From: Labilithrix sp.
Lineage (GTDB): Bacteria; Myxococcota_A; Polyangia; Polyangiales; Polyangiaceae
Reading direction: 5' to 3'
Assembly (NCBI GenBank): GCA_019637175.1
Contig: JAHBWD010000009.1
Coordinates: forward strand, 62,001-126,000
DNA: 64,000 nt
Shown here: one piece after another, positions 26,643 to 36,210 of the stretch
Position numbering within the stretch: the first letter of the stretch is position 1
Layout: each line of letters opens with the position of its first letter
Program-made: the position numbers and the translations under genes
The notes under the pieces: model-generated
Database searches by the model: none
The model's input: the letters and a program-made list of their open reading frames with translations, nothing else
Told to the model about the DNA's origin: nothing

Positions 26643-27317
26643 ATGACGCGCATCGGGGTGCTCGCCGAAGCCCCGATCGCGGGGCGATGCAAGCCGCAGC
26701 TCCTCGCCGCCCACGAAGGCAAGTGGGTGGCGGGCCTGTACGCCGCGATGTTGCGCGACACGCTCGACGGCATGCAGTCGGTGACCGCCGACGAGTACGT
26801 CGTCTTCGCGCCGCGACGCGAAGGCGAGGGCGAAGCAGCGGAGAGCGCGCTCGCGATCCTCGGGCGGCACGTGCCCGCACCGTGGGAGATCGTGGCGCAA
26901 GAGAGCGACGACTTCGGCGCGCGCGTCGAGCAGGCGCTCGCGACGCTGCTCGCGCGCGGCGAGGGGCTCGCGATCCTATCGACGAGCGACGCGCCGTCGA
27001 TCCCGATCGAGCCGCTCGAAGAAGCGACGGCGAACGCGAAGCCGAGCGAGATCGTCGTCGGGCCGAACGAAGACGGCGGCTGCTATCTGCTCGCGATGGC
27101 GGCGCTCCACCCGAGGCTCGTGCGCGACGTTCCTTGGACGACGCCGGCGGCGATGGCCACGTTGCGCGCGCGCTGCAAGGAGCTCGGGCTCACGCTGCGC
27201 GAGCTGCCGACGTGGTACGACGTCGACGAGCCGAGCGACGTGCTCAAGCTCCTCGACGAGCTGCGCAAGCACCCCGAGCGCGCGCCGCGGACGGCGCAGT
27301 TCCTCGTCACTTCTTGA
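26643..27317 (+). CDS. DUF2064/TIGR04282-like glycosyltransferase-fold protein
   Basis: 224 residues. MTRIGVLAEAPIAGRCKPQL matches the family opening 'lavfaKaPvpGrvKTRL' with changes at the usual Lys and Thr-Arg positions; STSDAPSIP and GPNEDGGCYLLAM match the metal-binding SDxP and GPaeDGGyyLlG motifs, and the TWYDVDEPSDV end is typical. The family has a nucleotide-diphospho-sugar transferase fold. The altered N-terminal motif raises doubt about standard activity. It follows the DUF362 gene without a gap, so the two are probably one unit. Its end overlaps the convergent lipoprotein gene by 11 bp. Confidence 0.75.
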   Translation: MTRIGVLAEAPIAGRCKPQLLAAHEGKWVAGLYAAMLRDTLDGMQSVTADEYVVFAPRREGEGEAAESALAILGRHVPAPWEIVAQESDDFGARVEQALATLLARGEGLAILSTSDAPSIPIEPLEEATANAKPSEIVVGPNEDGGCYLLAMAALHPRLVRDVPWTTPAAMATLRARCKELGLTLRELPTWYDVDEPSDVLKLLDELRKHPERAPRTAQFLVTS

Positions 27318-27909
27318 TGTCGACGCTGAGGCGGTAGCTCACGGGCGCGTTGCCGGTCGTGTACGCCTTGACGACGTAGCGCTGGCCCGGCCTGAAGAGC
27401 GTCGCGTCGCCGAGGGTGAACGTCTCGCCGCCGACGGTGATGTCGAACTCGACGCCGACCTTGGTGAAGTCGGATCCGAACGCGATCGACTTCGCGTCCG
27501 CGGGGAGCGTGAACGCGGCGTAGTCGACGTCGGTCTTGCTCGAGAGCGTGCCGCAGTACGTTCCGCTCGCGCCGGCGAGGGCGTTGGCCTTGTCGGGCGT
27601 GTCGTTGTTCTCCGTCTCGGCCACGGATCCGGCGATGCAGAGCGAGCCACCGCCACCGCCGCCTCCTCCGCCTCCGCCGCCACCACCGCCTCCGCCGGCT
27701 TCACCGGTGCCGCCGTCGTTCGCGGGCGCCGTCGGTCCGGGGCTGCTGCTCGGCGCGGATCCGGGCTGCGCGCCCGGATCGCTCGCGCCGGGCGTGCTCG
27801 GCAGCGAGGACGACTCCTCGGGGATCACGGTCCCTTCGCCCGACGTGCCGGAGCACGCCGCCGCAAGCCCCATGATCACGAGCGCGGTGCACGAGAGGAG
27901 GCGTCGCAT
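27307..27909 (-). CDS. Lipoprotein with 17-glycine linker and PPC-like domain
   Basis: 200 residues. Signal peptide and lipobox LAAAC, a Ser/Pro/Gly-rich spacer containing 17 consecutive glycines (27646-27696), then a small beta domain: ETENNDTPDKANAL, DVDYAAFTLPADAKSI and GQRYVVKAYTTGNAPVSYRL. That pattern is the bacterial pre-peptidase C-terminal (PPC) domain, usually found on secreted enzymes; here it stands alone. Likely outer-membrane lipoprotein displaying a binding domain. The glycine run is encoded mainly by GGC/GGA codons, so slippage in steps of three bases is possible. Confidence 0.7.
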   Translation of the reverse strand: MRRLLSCTALVIMGLAAACSGTSGEGTVIPEESSSLPSTPGASDPGAQPGSAPSSSPGPTAPANDGGTGEAGGGGGGGGGGGGGGGGGSLCIAGSVAETENNDTPDKANALAGASGTYCGTLSSKTDVDYAAFTLPADAKSIAFGSDFTKVGVEFDITVGGETFTLGDATLFRPGQRYVVKAYTTGNAPVSYRLSVDIKK

Positions 27910-28026
27910 GACGCCCACATGAGCACGGCACGTGCCTGCACCGTCGCTGGAAAACGCGCAGCGCTCCTGCACGCAGCGCGGTTCGTCAGCGGCCTCGATC
28001 ACTCGCGATGGATCGCCGAATCCCCA

Positions 28027-28980
28027 TCAGACGAGATCGCCGAGCCGCCGCTCCATCTCTTCCTGGGTGATGCGCCCGTCGGCGAGATCCTTGCCGAGCT
28101 GCTCGAGCGTCGCCTTGTTCGTGCGCTCGCTCTGGCTGATCTCGTCTTTGTGCGCGGCGTAGGTCTTCTTGCCTTCCTTCTCCGCGGCCTCGAACTCGTC
28201 GCGCAGTGACGCGACCTCGACGCCGGCGCCGGCGGCGAAGAACTTCTCCATCACCCTGCCGAGCGCGTACGTCGAGGCGAACGACGTCGCCGCGCCGATG
28301 GCGCTCCCCCACACGGGAAGGAGCTTCGCCAGGTTGTTGACCGCGAGCCGCGCGCCGGTGCCGAGGCCGAGGCCGTAGAGCATCGACTTGGCCGCGTTGC
28401 GATCGACCGCGTGCCCCCAGTATTGCCCGATGTCGCGGATCATCTTGAGCTGAAGGGCGATCACGCCGAGATCGGTCGCGATCGCGAGGCCGGGGATGGG
28501 GAACGCCCCGAGCACCGCCGTCACCGCGCCGTACTTGAGGACGTCCTTCTTCACCTGCGCGGCGCGCGCTTCGGGATCGTCGATCTTCTTCACCGCCGCG
28601 CGAGGCGCGAGGCTCGCGCGCACGGGCACGAAGAGGCGCTCGAGGGCGGCCTTCTGCTCGGGCGTCACGCCCGTCTCGCGCGCGACGAGATCGAGGATGC
28701 TCTGCTCTTCCTTCGTGCACGCGCCGTCGGCGTGCGCCATGAAGAACGCGCTGCGGTAGATCTGCTCGCGCGCCTCGGGCGACTCGAGCGCGGCGAGCTC
28801 GGCGGCCACGTCGACCTCGGCCTCGAGGAGATCGCGCATCGCGACCGGCGTCTGGAGCTCCAGGCTCTCGATGGCGGCGGCGAGCGACTTGCGCTCGTCG
28901 TTGTGGACGGTGCCGTCGGCGCGCGCGATGGCGGCGAGGATCTTGAGGCTGGCGACGGCTTCGTTCTCCTGGATGCTCAT
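28027..28980 (-). CDS. TerB-like / DUF697-like protein with SHOCT-like tail
   Basis: 317 residues from ATG 28980, which has GGGGAGA 6 nt upstream. Residues about 5-125 resemble a TerB/DUF533 helical domain (ILAAIARADGTVHNDERKSL; FFMAHADGACTKEEQSIL). Residues about 150-250 are hydrophobic and glycine-rich (FPIPGLAIATDLGVIALQLK), as in DUF697 proteins linked to GTPases and membrane stress. The final 25 residues (LGKDLADGRITQEEMERRLG) look like a SHOCT domain. Possibly a membrane-associated stress or oligomerising protein; no direct evidence of a substrate. Confidence 0.7.
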   Translation of the reverse strand: MSIQENEAVASLKILAAIARADGTVHNDERKSLAAAIESLELQTPVAMRDLLEAEVDVAAELAALESPEAREQIYRSAFFMAHADGACTKEEQSILDLVARETGVTPEQKAALERLFVPVRASLAPRAAVKKIDDPEARAAQVKKDVLKYGAVTAVLGAFPIPGLAIATDLGVIALQLKMIRDIGQYWGHAVDRNAAKSMLYGLGLGTGARLAVNNLAKLLPVWGSAIGAATSFASTYALGRVMEKFFAAGAGVEVASLRDEFEAAEKEGKKTYAAHKDEISQSERTNKATLEQLGKDLADGRITQEEMERRLGDLV

Positions 28981-29037
28981 GGCGATCTCCCCTTCTGCGC
29001 GGCTGCGCAGGGAGGATCCGCGCCGCACGAGACGCCG

Positions 29038-29367
29038 TCAAGCCGCGAGCGTGAGGAACGTGAGCAGCCCGACGATCGCGATCGCCAGCGCCCATATGCC
29101 GGCGATGACGAGGCGCGTCTGCCTCTCGATCGCGGCGTTCGTCGGCGCCGGGGCGGACTTCATGCGCGTCGCCTCGGCGATCGCGGCGGTGATCGCCGCA
29201 GACCGGAGCGTGGGCGCCGACGAGCGCGGCGCGTCCATCTCGAGCGTGATGACGTCGTCTTCGTCGTCGAAGATCCGCGCGAGCAGCCTCGCGTGCTCGA
29301 GCGGAGTGAGGTCGAGCGTCGGGGTGTCGTCGACGTCGGTGATGCACGCGAGCTCGCTCTGCGACAT
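29038..29367 (-). CDS. Small C-terminally membrane-anchored protein, unknown
   Basis: 109 residues from ATG 29367, chosen because GGGAGG lies 8 nt upstream; the same frame extends to 29628 but is Arg-rich there. The N-terminal 80 residues are acidic and cytoplasmic (TLDLTPLEHARLLARIFDDED), followed by one C-terminal helix (VIAGIWALAIAIVGLLTFL). The layout resembles small regulators such as anti-sigma or zinc-finger proteins, but there is no metal motif. Function unknown. Confidence 0.6.
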   Translation of the reverse strand: MSQSELACITDVDDTPTLDLTPLEHARLLARIFDDEDDVITLEMDAPRSSAPTLRSAAITAAIAEATRMKSAPAPTNAAIERQTRLVIAGIWALAIAIVGLLTFLTLAA

Positions 29368-29557
29368 GCCGTGAACCTCCCGACAGAGCGCGAGCAATCG
29401 GAGTGCCGCCTCCCCGTGTGCGCCCGCTCTCGCGCTCGCGCGCGAAATCGCTCGCGGCGGCAGGCGAGCGCGAGCGCACGCGAGGCAATCGGCTTCTCGG
29501 TGCCTCTCGGTCGTCGTCCCACTTCCCCGTACGCCGAGGAGACGGCATGCTGTCGCG

Positions 29558-30871
29558 ATGAAGCGACGGATCGCGCTGCTTGCAGGGCTCGTGCTCGCGT
29601 GCAGCAAGCCTACGGAGGCGACGGGCACGGCGACGAGCGCGAGCGCGAGCGCGAGCGCGCGCGCGGAGACGATCGACGAGCGGGCCGCGAGGGTTCATCG
29701 CCAGGCGATCATCGTCGACGGACACAACGACATTCCGTCGGTGATGCTCTCGAGCGGGTACGACCTGGGGACGCCGTCGACGAAGACGCACACCGATCTC
29801 GCGCGGATGAAGACCGGCGGCATCACCGGCGAGTTCTTCTCGATCTACGTCGAGGGCGACCTCGCCGAGAAGCCGACGGTGCACGGCGGCGGCCCGCTGC
29901 GGCGCGCGATCGATCTCATCGACGTGACGTACCGGCAGATCGAGCGCCACCCGAAGGAGCTGATGCTCGCGACGAGCGCGGCGGAGATCCGCAAGGCGAA
30001 GCAGGAGGGCAAGGTCGCCGTCCTCATGGGCGTCGAGGGCGGCCACGCGATCGAGAACTCGCTCTACGCGCTGCGCACGCTCCACCGCCTCGGCTGCCGC
30101 TACATGACGCTCACGCATTCGAACACGAACGAGTGGGCCGACTCGGCGGGCTTCTCGGGGCCGCCCGTCGTCAAGCACCACGGCCTGTCGCCGTTCGGCG
30201 AGGAGGTCGTGCGCGAGATGCAGCGCATCGGGATGCTCGTCGACATCTCGCACACGTCCGACGAGACGTTCTGGGCGGTGATGAAGATCGCCAAGACGCC
30301 GGTCATCGCGTCGCACTCGTCGTCGCGCGCGCTCGCCGATCACCGGCGCAACCTCACCGACGACATGCTGAAGGGCCTCGCGAAGAACGGCGGCGTCGCG
30401 ATGGTGAACTTCTGGTCGCTCTTCCTCTCGAAGGAGTACGGCGCGGCCGCGGCGAAGTGGTTCGCCAAGAACGGCAAGGCCTTCGAGGAGCTCCGCGCGA
30501 AGCACCAGGGCGACCACGCCGCCCTTCACGACGCGCTCGACAAGCTCAAGGCCGAGGGCGAGCCGCTCCCGAAGGTTCCCTTCTCCGTCCTCATCGACCA
30601 CATCGACCACATCGCGAAAACGGCCGGCGTCGATCACGTCGGCCTCGGCTCGGACTTCGACGGGGTCGACGCCCTGCCCGACGGCCTCACCGGCATCGAC
30701 GGCCTCCCCAAGATCACGCTCGAGCTGATGAAGCGCGGCTACTCGGACGAGGACGTGCTCAAGATCCTCGGCGGAAACTTCTTGCGCGTCTTCGAGGCCG
30801 CCGAGGCCTACGCCAAGAGCACCGGCACCACGCTCTCGGGCGACGGCAGCACCCGCCGGATCAAACAATAA
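29558..30871 (+). CDS. Membrane dipeptidase (peptidase M19), lipoprotein
   Basis: 437 residues. Lipobox VLAC at about 15 and an Ala/Ser low-complexity linker precede the M19 TIM barrel. Zinc ligands are present: His56 and Asp58 (DGHNDIP), bridging Glu160 (VEGGHAIENS), His232 (DISHTSD) and His253 (SHSSSRAL), with GSDFDG near the C-terminus. It hydrolyses dipeptides, including D-amino-acid-containing ones, probably at the outer membrane. Stands alone on the plus strand; a small GC hairpin (cgcgct/agcgcg near 30896-30911) follows. Confidence 0.92.
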   Translation: MKRRIALLAGLVLACSKPTEATGTATSASASASARAETIDERAARVHRQAIIVDGHNDIPSVMLSSGYDLGTPSTKTHTDLARMKTGGITGEFFSIYVEGDLAEKPTVHGGGPLRRAIDLIDVTYRQIERHPKELMLATSAAEIRKAKQEGKVAVLMGVEGGHAIENSLYALRTLHRLGCRYMTLTHSNTNEWADSAGFSGPPVVKHHGLSPFGEEVVREMQRIGMLVDISHTSDETFWAVMKIAKTPVIASHSSSRALADHRRNLTDDMLKGLAKNGGVAMVNFWSLFLSKEYGAAAAKWFAKNGKAFEELRAKHQGDHAALHDALDKLKAEGEPLPKVPFSVLIDHIDHIAKTAGVDHVGLGSDFDGVDALPDGLTGIDGLPKITLELMKRGYSDEDVLKILGGNFLRVFEAAEAYAKSTGTTLSGDGSTRRIKQ

Positions 30872-31042
30872 AACATCGTTGTACCACCCCGGGGATCGCG
30901 CTCCCCAGCGCGAGGCCCGCGGGGTTACGAGCAGCACGGAAAAGGCAGCGTGACGCTGTCCGCGAAGGGCGCGCGGTGGGTGGATGAGCGCGCCCGACGC
31001 GGTCGCGCGCGCTGGAACGCGCGTTGCGAAAGGAGAGCGAAG

Positions 31043-32242
31043 ATGCCGACTCGACTCCTCGTGCGCCTGGTGCGTCCGGTGCTGCCCGGCCTCCTCCTCT
31101 CTCTCACGCTCGCGGCGACGGCCGGCGGGTGCAGCGACGCGGATCTCGTTCCGCCTCTGAGGAGCGACGGCAGCACGAGCAAGCCGCCGAAGAGGCCCGG
31201 CCCCTCGTCGTCGACGCCCGCGGAGAGCGAGGGACCGCCGAGCGGAGGCGCGCCCGCGGAGCCGCAGGCGCCGCCCGGCGCCGGAGCGCCGACGCTCTCT
31301 TCGGTGTCGCCCGACGCGGTGACGTTGGGCACCGTCCCCGAGGGCCTCGAGCTCACGCTGACCGGATCGCGCTTTGCCGACGGCCAACAGGTCGATCTCG
31401 CGGGGACGACCCTGCCGGCGACCGTGAAGAGCTCGACGGAGATGACCGTCCGCGTCCCCGCCGACAAGACGCTCGCGAGCGGCGTCTTCCGGATCGCGAT
31501 CGTCGCGGGCGCGAGCGCGCAGTCGAACCCGCTCACGTTCACCGTCGCCAACCCGACGAGCGTGTCGATCGCCACGCTCTCGCCCCAGAGCGCGATCATC
31601 GGGGCGATCAACCCGGTCACGCTCTCGGTCACCGGCGCCGGCTTCACGCCGCAGTCGGTCGTGCGCTTCAACGGCGCGTCGCTGACGACGACCTTCACGA
31701 GCGGAAGCGCGCTCAGCGCGACGATCCCCGCGTCGGCGTTCATCGACGCGGGGCGCGTCGGCGTCACGGTATCGAACGGCGTTGACGTCGTGAGCCTGCC
31801 GACGAGCTTCGAGGTGCGCAACCCGGCGCCGCAGGCGACGACGCTCTCGCCGCGCACCGCGACCGCGGGCGCCGCCGCGATGACCGTCACCCTCGACGGC
31901 AGCGGCTTCACGCGCACGTCCGAGATCGTCGCGGCGGGCACGCCGCTCGTCACCACGTTCGTCGGCGCGACGCGCCTCCAGGCGACGCTCCCGGCGAACC
32001 TCCTCACGACCGCGCGCACGCTGACGGTCAGCGCGCGAACGCCCGGCCCCGGCGGCGGGACCTCCGGCGGTCAGAGCTTCACCGTGCAAGCGGCCGGCGG
32101 CGACACCGGCGGCGGCGGGGTCAATCCCGCGTGTCTCTACAAATGTGTAGATTACAACTATTCGCCGGGGCAGTGCTACATGGACTGGTACTGCATCCCG
32201 ACGGGCGAGTACGCCGGCTGCCTCGGGCAGACGACCTGTTGA
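31043..32242 (+). CDS. Lipoprotein with IPT/TIG domains
   Basis: 399 residues. ATG 31043 has AAGGAG 8 nt upstream; an in-frame start at 30950 adds an Arg-rich stretch and is unlikely. Signal peptide with lipobox AGGC, a Pro/Ser linker, then three Ig-like IPT/TIG repeats (LSSVSPDAVTLGTVPEGLEL; IATLSPQSAIIGAINPVTL; ATTLSPRTATAGAAAMTV). The C-terminus has six cysteines in 35 residues (CLYKCVDYNYSPGQCYMDWY and following CIPT, CLGQTTC) and an AT-rich codon island. Presumably a cell-surface adhesion or scaffold protein. Confidence 0.75.
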   Translation: MPTRLLVRLVRPVLPGLLLSLTLAATAGGCSDADLVPPLRSDGSTSKPPKRPGPSSSTPAESEGPPSGGAPAEPQAPPGAGAPTLSSVSPDAVTLGTVPEGLELTLTGSRFADGQQVDLAGTTLPATVKSSTEMTVRVPADKTLASGVFRIAIVAGASAQSNPLTFTVANPTSVSIATLSPQSAIIGAINPVTLSVTGAGFTPQSVVRFNGASLTTTFTSGSALSATIPASAFIDAGRVGVTVSNGVDVVSLPTSFEVRNPAPQATTLSPRTATAGAAAMTVTLDGSGFTRTSEIVAAGTPLVTTFVGATRLQATLPANLLTTARTLTVSARTPGPGGGTSGGQSFTVQAAGGDTGGGGVNPACLYKCVDYNYSPGQCYMDWYCIPTGEYAGCLGQTTC

Positions 32243-32381
32243 CCAGGGCTGAACCGGCCGACGGTGGATCGGCGGTGATCCGCAATCGGCCAGGAGGGTC
32301 CATGCCGATCCCGCGCGGCCCACGATTCGCCGCGAAAACGCGCGGCGTCGATGTGGTACAACGTGTGCTCTATCCGGTCCC

Positions 32382-33680
32382 ATGGGGACGGAGAGGAAGT
32401 CACTGGGGCTCTTTGGGATCGTCGCGGGTCTCGCGCTGAGCAGCGTCGCGTGCGGCGCGCACGGCGGGCCGGGCGGCGCGCAGCAGCCGATGGGGCACAT
32501 GACCGTGTCCCGGGTCGAGTCGCCCGACGACGCGCCCGAGCAGGCCAAGACGATTCAGGTCGAGTACAAGTTCGACCGCGACGTCGTGAACAAGGACTTC
32601 GAGAAGACGTTCGCCGACGGCTTCGAGAAGAAGGGCCTCAAGGTCGACGAGTCGCTCACCGCGCGCGCGCACTTCGACGTCAAGGACGCGAAGATCACCG
32701 GCACGGTGACCTACCTGAAGAAGGGCATGGGCCACTACTCGATCCTCGAGGCGAACCTCGTCGCCGAGGGTCACTACGACGCCGACGTGCAGGTCGACAT
32801 GGACGTGCAGGTCAAGGGCGACACGAAGAAGGCCAAGGAGAGCGACTGGGACGCGACGTACCTCGGCGGCAAGCCGGTGCCGCTCGTCAAGAACATCATG
32901 CCGACGAACATCCCGATCGCCGGCCCGCTCTTCCTCCACGCGCACTTCGATCTCAGCGCCGCTTGCGACATGCAGGTCGAAGGCGCGATGCACGCGACCA
33001 CGGGCGTCGGCATCGCTGGCGACGTGCGCCTCGCCGCGCGTTACAAGAAAGAGGGCTTCGAGAACGAGAACGGCAAGAAGTCGAAGTTCAAGTTCGAGGC
33101 GAAGGCGCCGAACTTCGAGCTCGCGCCGAAGCCGTACCTCAAGGTCGAGGGCAAGAACAACCGGGTGAAGGGGCGCTGCAGCCTCCAGCCGACCGCGGTG
33201 CTCCTGCTCGAGAACATGGTGGGCGCGAAGCTCACCGTCGAGCCGTTCGTCGAGGTCGACGCGCGTCGCGCGAGCCCGCGCGACAAGTGGCAGCTCGACG
33301 CGCAGGCCGGCATCTCCGTCAACGCGGCGACCGACATCCAGTTCTTCGGGCGCCGCCTCAAGAAGCCGAAGGAGTTCACCCTCTTCGAGATCGCGCTCAC
33401 GAAGCCCGGCGACGAGCTGGGCAACGTCCCGCGCATCGCCGGACCCGCGGCGCCTCCGAGCGGCGGCAAGGCCGCGCGCGTCGAGGTCGCGACCATGATG
33501 GGCGACGCCCTCTCCGGCGAGCAGGGCGACAAGGCGGAGAAGGGCGACGCGAGCGACGCCCCCGAGAAGCCCGCGAGCGCCAAGCCGTCGCGGCGACGCG
33601 CGGCGCCCGGCGCGCCCATCAGCGCGAAGCCGAGCGGAATGCCGAAGCTCGGCGGGCTCTTCAAGAAGAAGAAGGGCTGA
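32382..33680 (+). CDS. Lipoprotein of unknown function with beta-rich domain
   Basis: 432 residues. Lipobox SVACG at about 24; the mature part consists of alternating charged/hydrophobic strands (ITGTVTYLKKGMGHYSILEA; VQVDMDVQVKGDTKKAKE) suggestive of a lipid-binding or beta-sandwich fold, with one pair of cysteines. The last 90 residues are a disordered Lys/Ala/Pro tail ending FKKKKG. I do not recognise a family. It stands between the IPT lipoprotein (139 bp upstream) and the convergent cytochrome gene. Confidence 0.6.
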   Translation: MGTERKSLGLFGIVAGLALSSVACGAHGGPGGAQQPMGHMTVSRVESPDDAPEQAKTIQVEYKFDRDVVNKDFEKTFADGFEKKGLKVDESLTARAHFDVKDAKITGTVTYLKKGMGHYSILEANLVAEGHYDADVQVDMDVQVKGDTKKAKESDWDATYLGGKPVPLVKNIMPTNIPIAGPLFLHAHFDLSAACDMQVEGAMHATTGVGIAGDVRLAARYKKEGFENENGKKSKFKFEAKAPNFELAPKPYLKVEGKNNRVKGRCSLQPTAVLLLENMVGAKLTVEPFVEVDARRASPRDKWQLDAQAGISVNAATDIQFFGRRLKKPKEFTLFEIALTKPGDELGNVPRIAGPAAPPSGGKAARVEVATMMGDALSGEQGDKAEKGDASDAPEKPASAKPSRRRAAPGAPISAKPSGMPKLGGLFKKKKG

Positions 33681-33750
33681 GAGGTCCAGGCGACTCGCGC
33701 TGGCGCGCTGGCGCAAGTACCGATCGTCGGCTCGCTGACGCGCGCCGGCG

Positions 33751-35211
33751 TCAGAGCGTCTTCAGGTACTCGATGACCGCCGCGCGATCCTCGGCCGAGA
33801 GCGCGTCGCCGAAGGTGTGGCCCGCGTTGGCGTAGCCGAGCTTCGTGGTGTCGTAGAGCGCGGCCTTCATCGTCGGATCGGCCTCGCCCTCCTTGCCGTG
33901 ATCGAGCGGCGTGTAGATCCAGCCGACCGCCGCGGCGTCGTAGGCCTTCGAGTCGAACGTGCGCGTCCAGTACCGAGGGCGCTGCGTGCTGTCGAGCAGC
34001 GCCGCGATCGTCGGGATCGAGCCGTTGTGGAGATAAGGCGCCGTCGCCCAGATGCCGTCGAGCGGCGGAGCGACGTAGCCCTCTTTCGGCTCGAGGCGGG
34101 CGATCTCGCCGAAGAACGAATTCTTGTACCACTCGACGAACGGCGGCCCGAACTGCGCTGTGCCCGAGGCGAGCACGGGATCGGTGCCGATCTCGGGGAG
34201 CGTCACGAGCTTGTTGGGGTAGCTGCCGCCGGGACCGTAGGTGCCGTGGCAGCGCGAGCACGTCGCCTCGAAGACCGGGCGCCCGCGATCCGCGAGACCT
34301 TGGTCGATCGGGAACGGAAACTTCGGCGGCTCGATGCTCATGATGTACGCGCGGATGTCGGCGAAGTACGCATCGATCGCGCGCGACTCCTCGACCGAGC
34401 TCGTACAGAGGATCGACGCCGTCATCATGATGCGCGCGTGATCGCCGCGGCCGCCGCCGACGTAGAACATCGACGTCTTCTTCTTCATGCGCCACCACGG
34501 CGGCACGTCGACGGGGACGTCCTGCGGCGGCGGAACCTCCATCAGCGGCGTGCTGCTCCAGGCGAGCGTCTTCGGATCGTGATGGGCGAAGAGCACCGCG
34601 GTGAAGCCGTCGGCCGGGTTGGGGCCGCGCGTGCTGAGGACGGAGTGCGGCGCGACGACGGTCACCCGCTCTTTCCATTTGTTGTATTCTGCACGTTCTT
34701 TCGGATCGCTCACGAGGGCGCCGACGAGGTTGAACGTCTCGATCTGCGTGTCGGCGTCCTGCGTGAAGTCGCCGTCGGCGTTGCCGAGGCCGACGAAGAG
34801 CTTGCCCTCGATGCGACCCGCGTGGCACGTGAGGCAGTTCGACGTGACGAGGTCGACGCCGTCTTTCGTCTTCATCGCGGTGAAGTTGTAGGCGAGCGTC
34901 GCGTTGCGCCCCTCGCGCCCCGGGATGCGCATCGACTCGGGCGCGCTCGGGTACACGCGCGAGTACGCGCTGTCGGGGATGCCGCACGGGACGTACGGCT
35001 CGTTGACGAGCGCGCGGTAGCCCTTCTCGGGATCGCCGTCGCGCTGCGGCTCGGCCGCGAGGATGATCTCGTCGAACGTCTCCGGATCGAGCGCGCCCGC
35101 ATCGGGGCTCGGCGTGCCTGGATCCGGCTGCTCGCTCGCCGTGGAGCACGCCGCGGCCGCCGCGGCGACGATCACGAAAGACCCTGCAAAGAAGGAAGCG
35201 AAAGACTTCAC
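33751..35211 (-). CDS. Di-haem c-type cytochrome lipoprotein
   Basis: 486 residues from GTG 35211, signal peptide with lipobox AAAC. Two haem-binding CxxCH motifs: CLTCH at about 127-131 and CSRCH at about 300-304. The C-terminal domain (RGRPVFEATCSRCHGTYGPG ... PPLDGIWATAPYLHNGS) resembles the cytochrome c/di-haem peroxidase (MauG-like) family, including the distal LHNGS segment typical of membrane-bound c domains. Likely periplasmic electron transfer or oxidase partner; substrate unknown. Divergent from the next gene with a 224-bp gap. Confidence 0.8.
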   Translation of the reverse strand: MKSFASFFAGSFVIVAAAAAACSTASEQPDPGTPSPDAGALDPETFDEIILAAEPQRDGDPEKGYRALVNEPYVPCGIPDSAYSRVYPSAPESMRIPGREGRNATLAYNFTAMKTKDGVDLVTSNCLTCHAGRIEGKLFVGLGNADGDFTQDADTQIETFNLVGALVSDPKERAEYNKWKERVTVVAPHSVLSTRGPNPADGFTAVLFAHHDPKTLAWSSTPLMEVPPPQDVPVDVPPWWRMKKKTSMFYVGGGRGDHARIMMTASILCTSSVEESRAIDAYFADIRAYIMSIEPPKFPFPIDQGLADRGRPVFEATCSRCHGTYGPGGSYPNKLVTLPEIGTDPVLASGTAQFGPPFVEWYKNSFFGEIARLEPKEGYVAPPLDGIWATAPYLHNGSIPTIAALLDSTQRPRYWTRTFDSKAYDAAAVGWIYTPLDHGKEGEADPTMKAALYDTTKLGYANAGHTFGDALSAEDRAAVIEYLKTL

Positions 35212-35435
35212 GCGGGCGGGATAGCAGAGGGCCCGAGCCCCCGCAAACCGCGCCTTTTCCAGCGAGGGGGCGACGCGCCTGACGCGGCGCCTCGCGGGCG
35301 CGACGGGCGCGCGCGTCAACGGCGACGCGGCGGCGGCCGCAAAGATCGTCGATTCGCCGGCGATTTCGGCGCGGCGCCCACGGCGGCGAGGTCGGCACGC
35401 CGGTTGAAGTGATCGCGGGCAGGAGGACACGAACC

Positions 35436-36089
35436 ATGTCGATTGCTCGCACGATCTCGCTCTTCGTCGCCGTCACCGCCGCCCTCACCGTGGGTTGCAG
35501 CAGCGCCGACTCCGACAAGGTGATGCTGACCGGCAACATCGGCTCCACGTCGACGAGCACGAAGTCGTTCGGCGGGGTGACCGCCGAGACGAGCGGGCTC
35601 CACGTCGTCGCGCGCAGGGTCTACAAGCAGGGCGAGGTGAGCACGGGCAACGTCGACGTCGCCGTCTCCGCCGACGGGAGCTTCCGCCTCGCGGTCGATC
35701 CGGAGGCGCGCTACGTCGTCACGATCGACGCGCCCGATCAGAAGAGCGCCCTCGTCTCGTGGGGCGACGGCAAGAACGTCCTCGCGGTGCAGGCGGACGG
35801 CGCCGGCGCGCAGGTCGACGTGGGCGGCGTGAAGATCGTCGGCGGCGAGGCGTACCCCGACGTGCCGATCGACGGCAAGCGCGGGCTTCGAACGACGCTC
35901 GCCGAGATCGACGACGTCTTCGAGGCGGTCGACGGCGCGATCGCGAACGCGCGGGAAGCGGCCGATCAAGCGCGCAAGGCCGCCGAGCGCGCGCGCGAGG
36001 CCGCAGACCAGGCGCGCGACGCGGCGGAGCAGGCCGCAGAGGACGCGCGCAAGGCGGCCGAAGAGGCGCGCGGCGCCGCGGGCCGCTGA
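35436..36089 (+). CDS. Lipoprotein with C-terminal Ala-rich coiled coil
   Basis: 217 residues. AGGAGG sits 9 nt before ATG 35436. Lipobox TVGCS; a beta-sandwich of carboxypeptidase-regulatory-like character (VDVAVSADGSFRLAVDPEAR, YVVTIDAP) spans about 40-135. Residues about 170-215 form a regular heptad of Ala, Glu, Gln and Arg (AADQARKAAERAREAADQ), a coiled coil resembling Lpp-type or cell-envelope spacer helices. Perhaps an oligomeric outer-membrane spacer; no named family. Confidence 0.65.
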   Translation: MSIARTISLFVAVTAALTVGCSSADSDKVMLTGNIGSTSTSTKSFGGVTAETSGLHVVARRVYKQGEVSTGNVDVAVSADGSFRLAVDPEARYVVTIDAPDQKSALVSWGDGKNVLAVQADGAGAQVDVGGVKIVGGEAYPDVPIDGKRGLRTTLAEIDDVFEAVDGAIANAREAADQARKAAERAREAADQARDAAEQAAEDARKAAEEARGAAGR

Positions 36090-36210
36090 TCGCGGCGCGC
36101 CTCCGCGGTGCGTTTTTCCCCGAGGGCGCGGTGGCGCGCGCGTCGAGGCGCGCGCGATCGCGCGGTCTCGCACGATCTCGCGCTGGCGCGCGTCCTGCTC
36201 GCCTCGGGGC

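Noticed and set aside
30896..30911. Hairpin after the M19 dipeptidase as a rho-independent terminator
   Set aside because: Only a 6-bp stem and no U-tract; mentioned with the gene but not called.
27986..32548. 1520-codon open frame on the minus strand
   Set aside because: Arg/Ala/Asp-rich antisense shadow of four well-supported genes; long open antisense frames are expected at this GC content.
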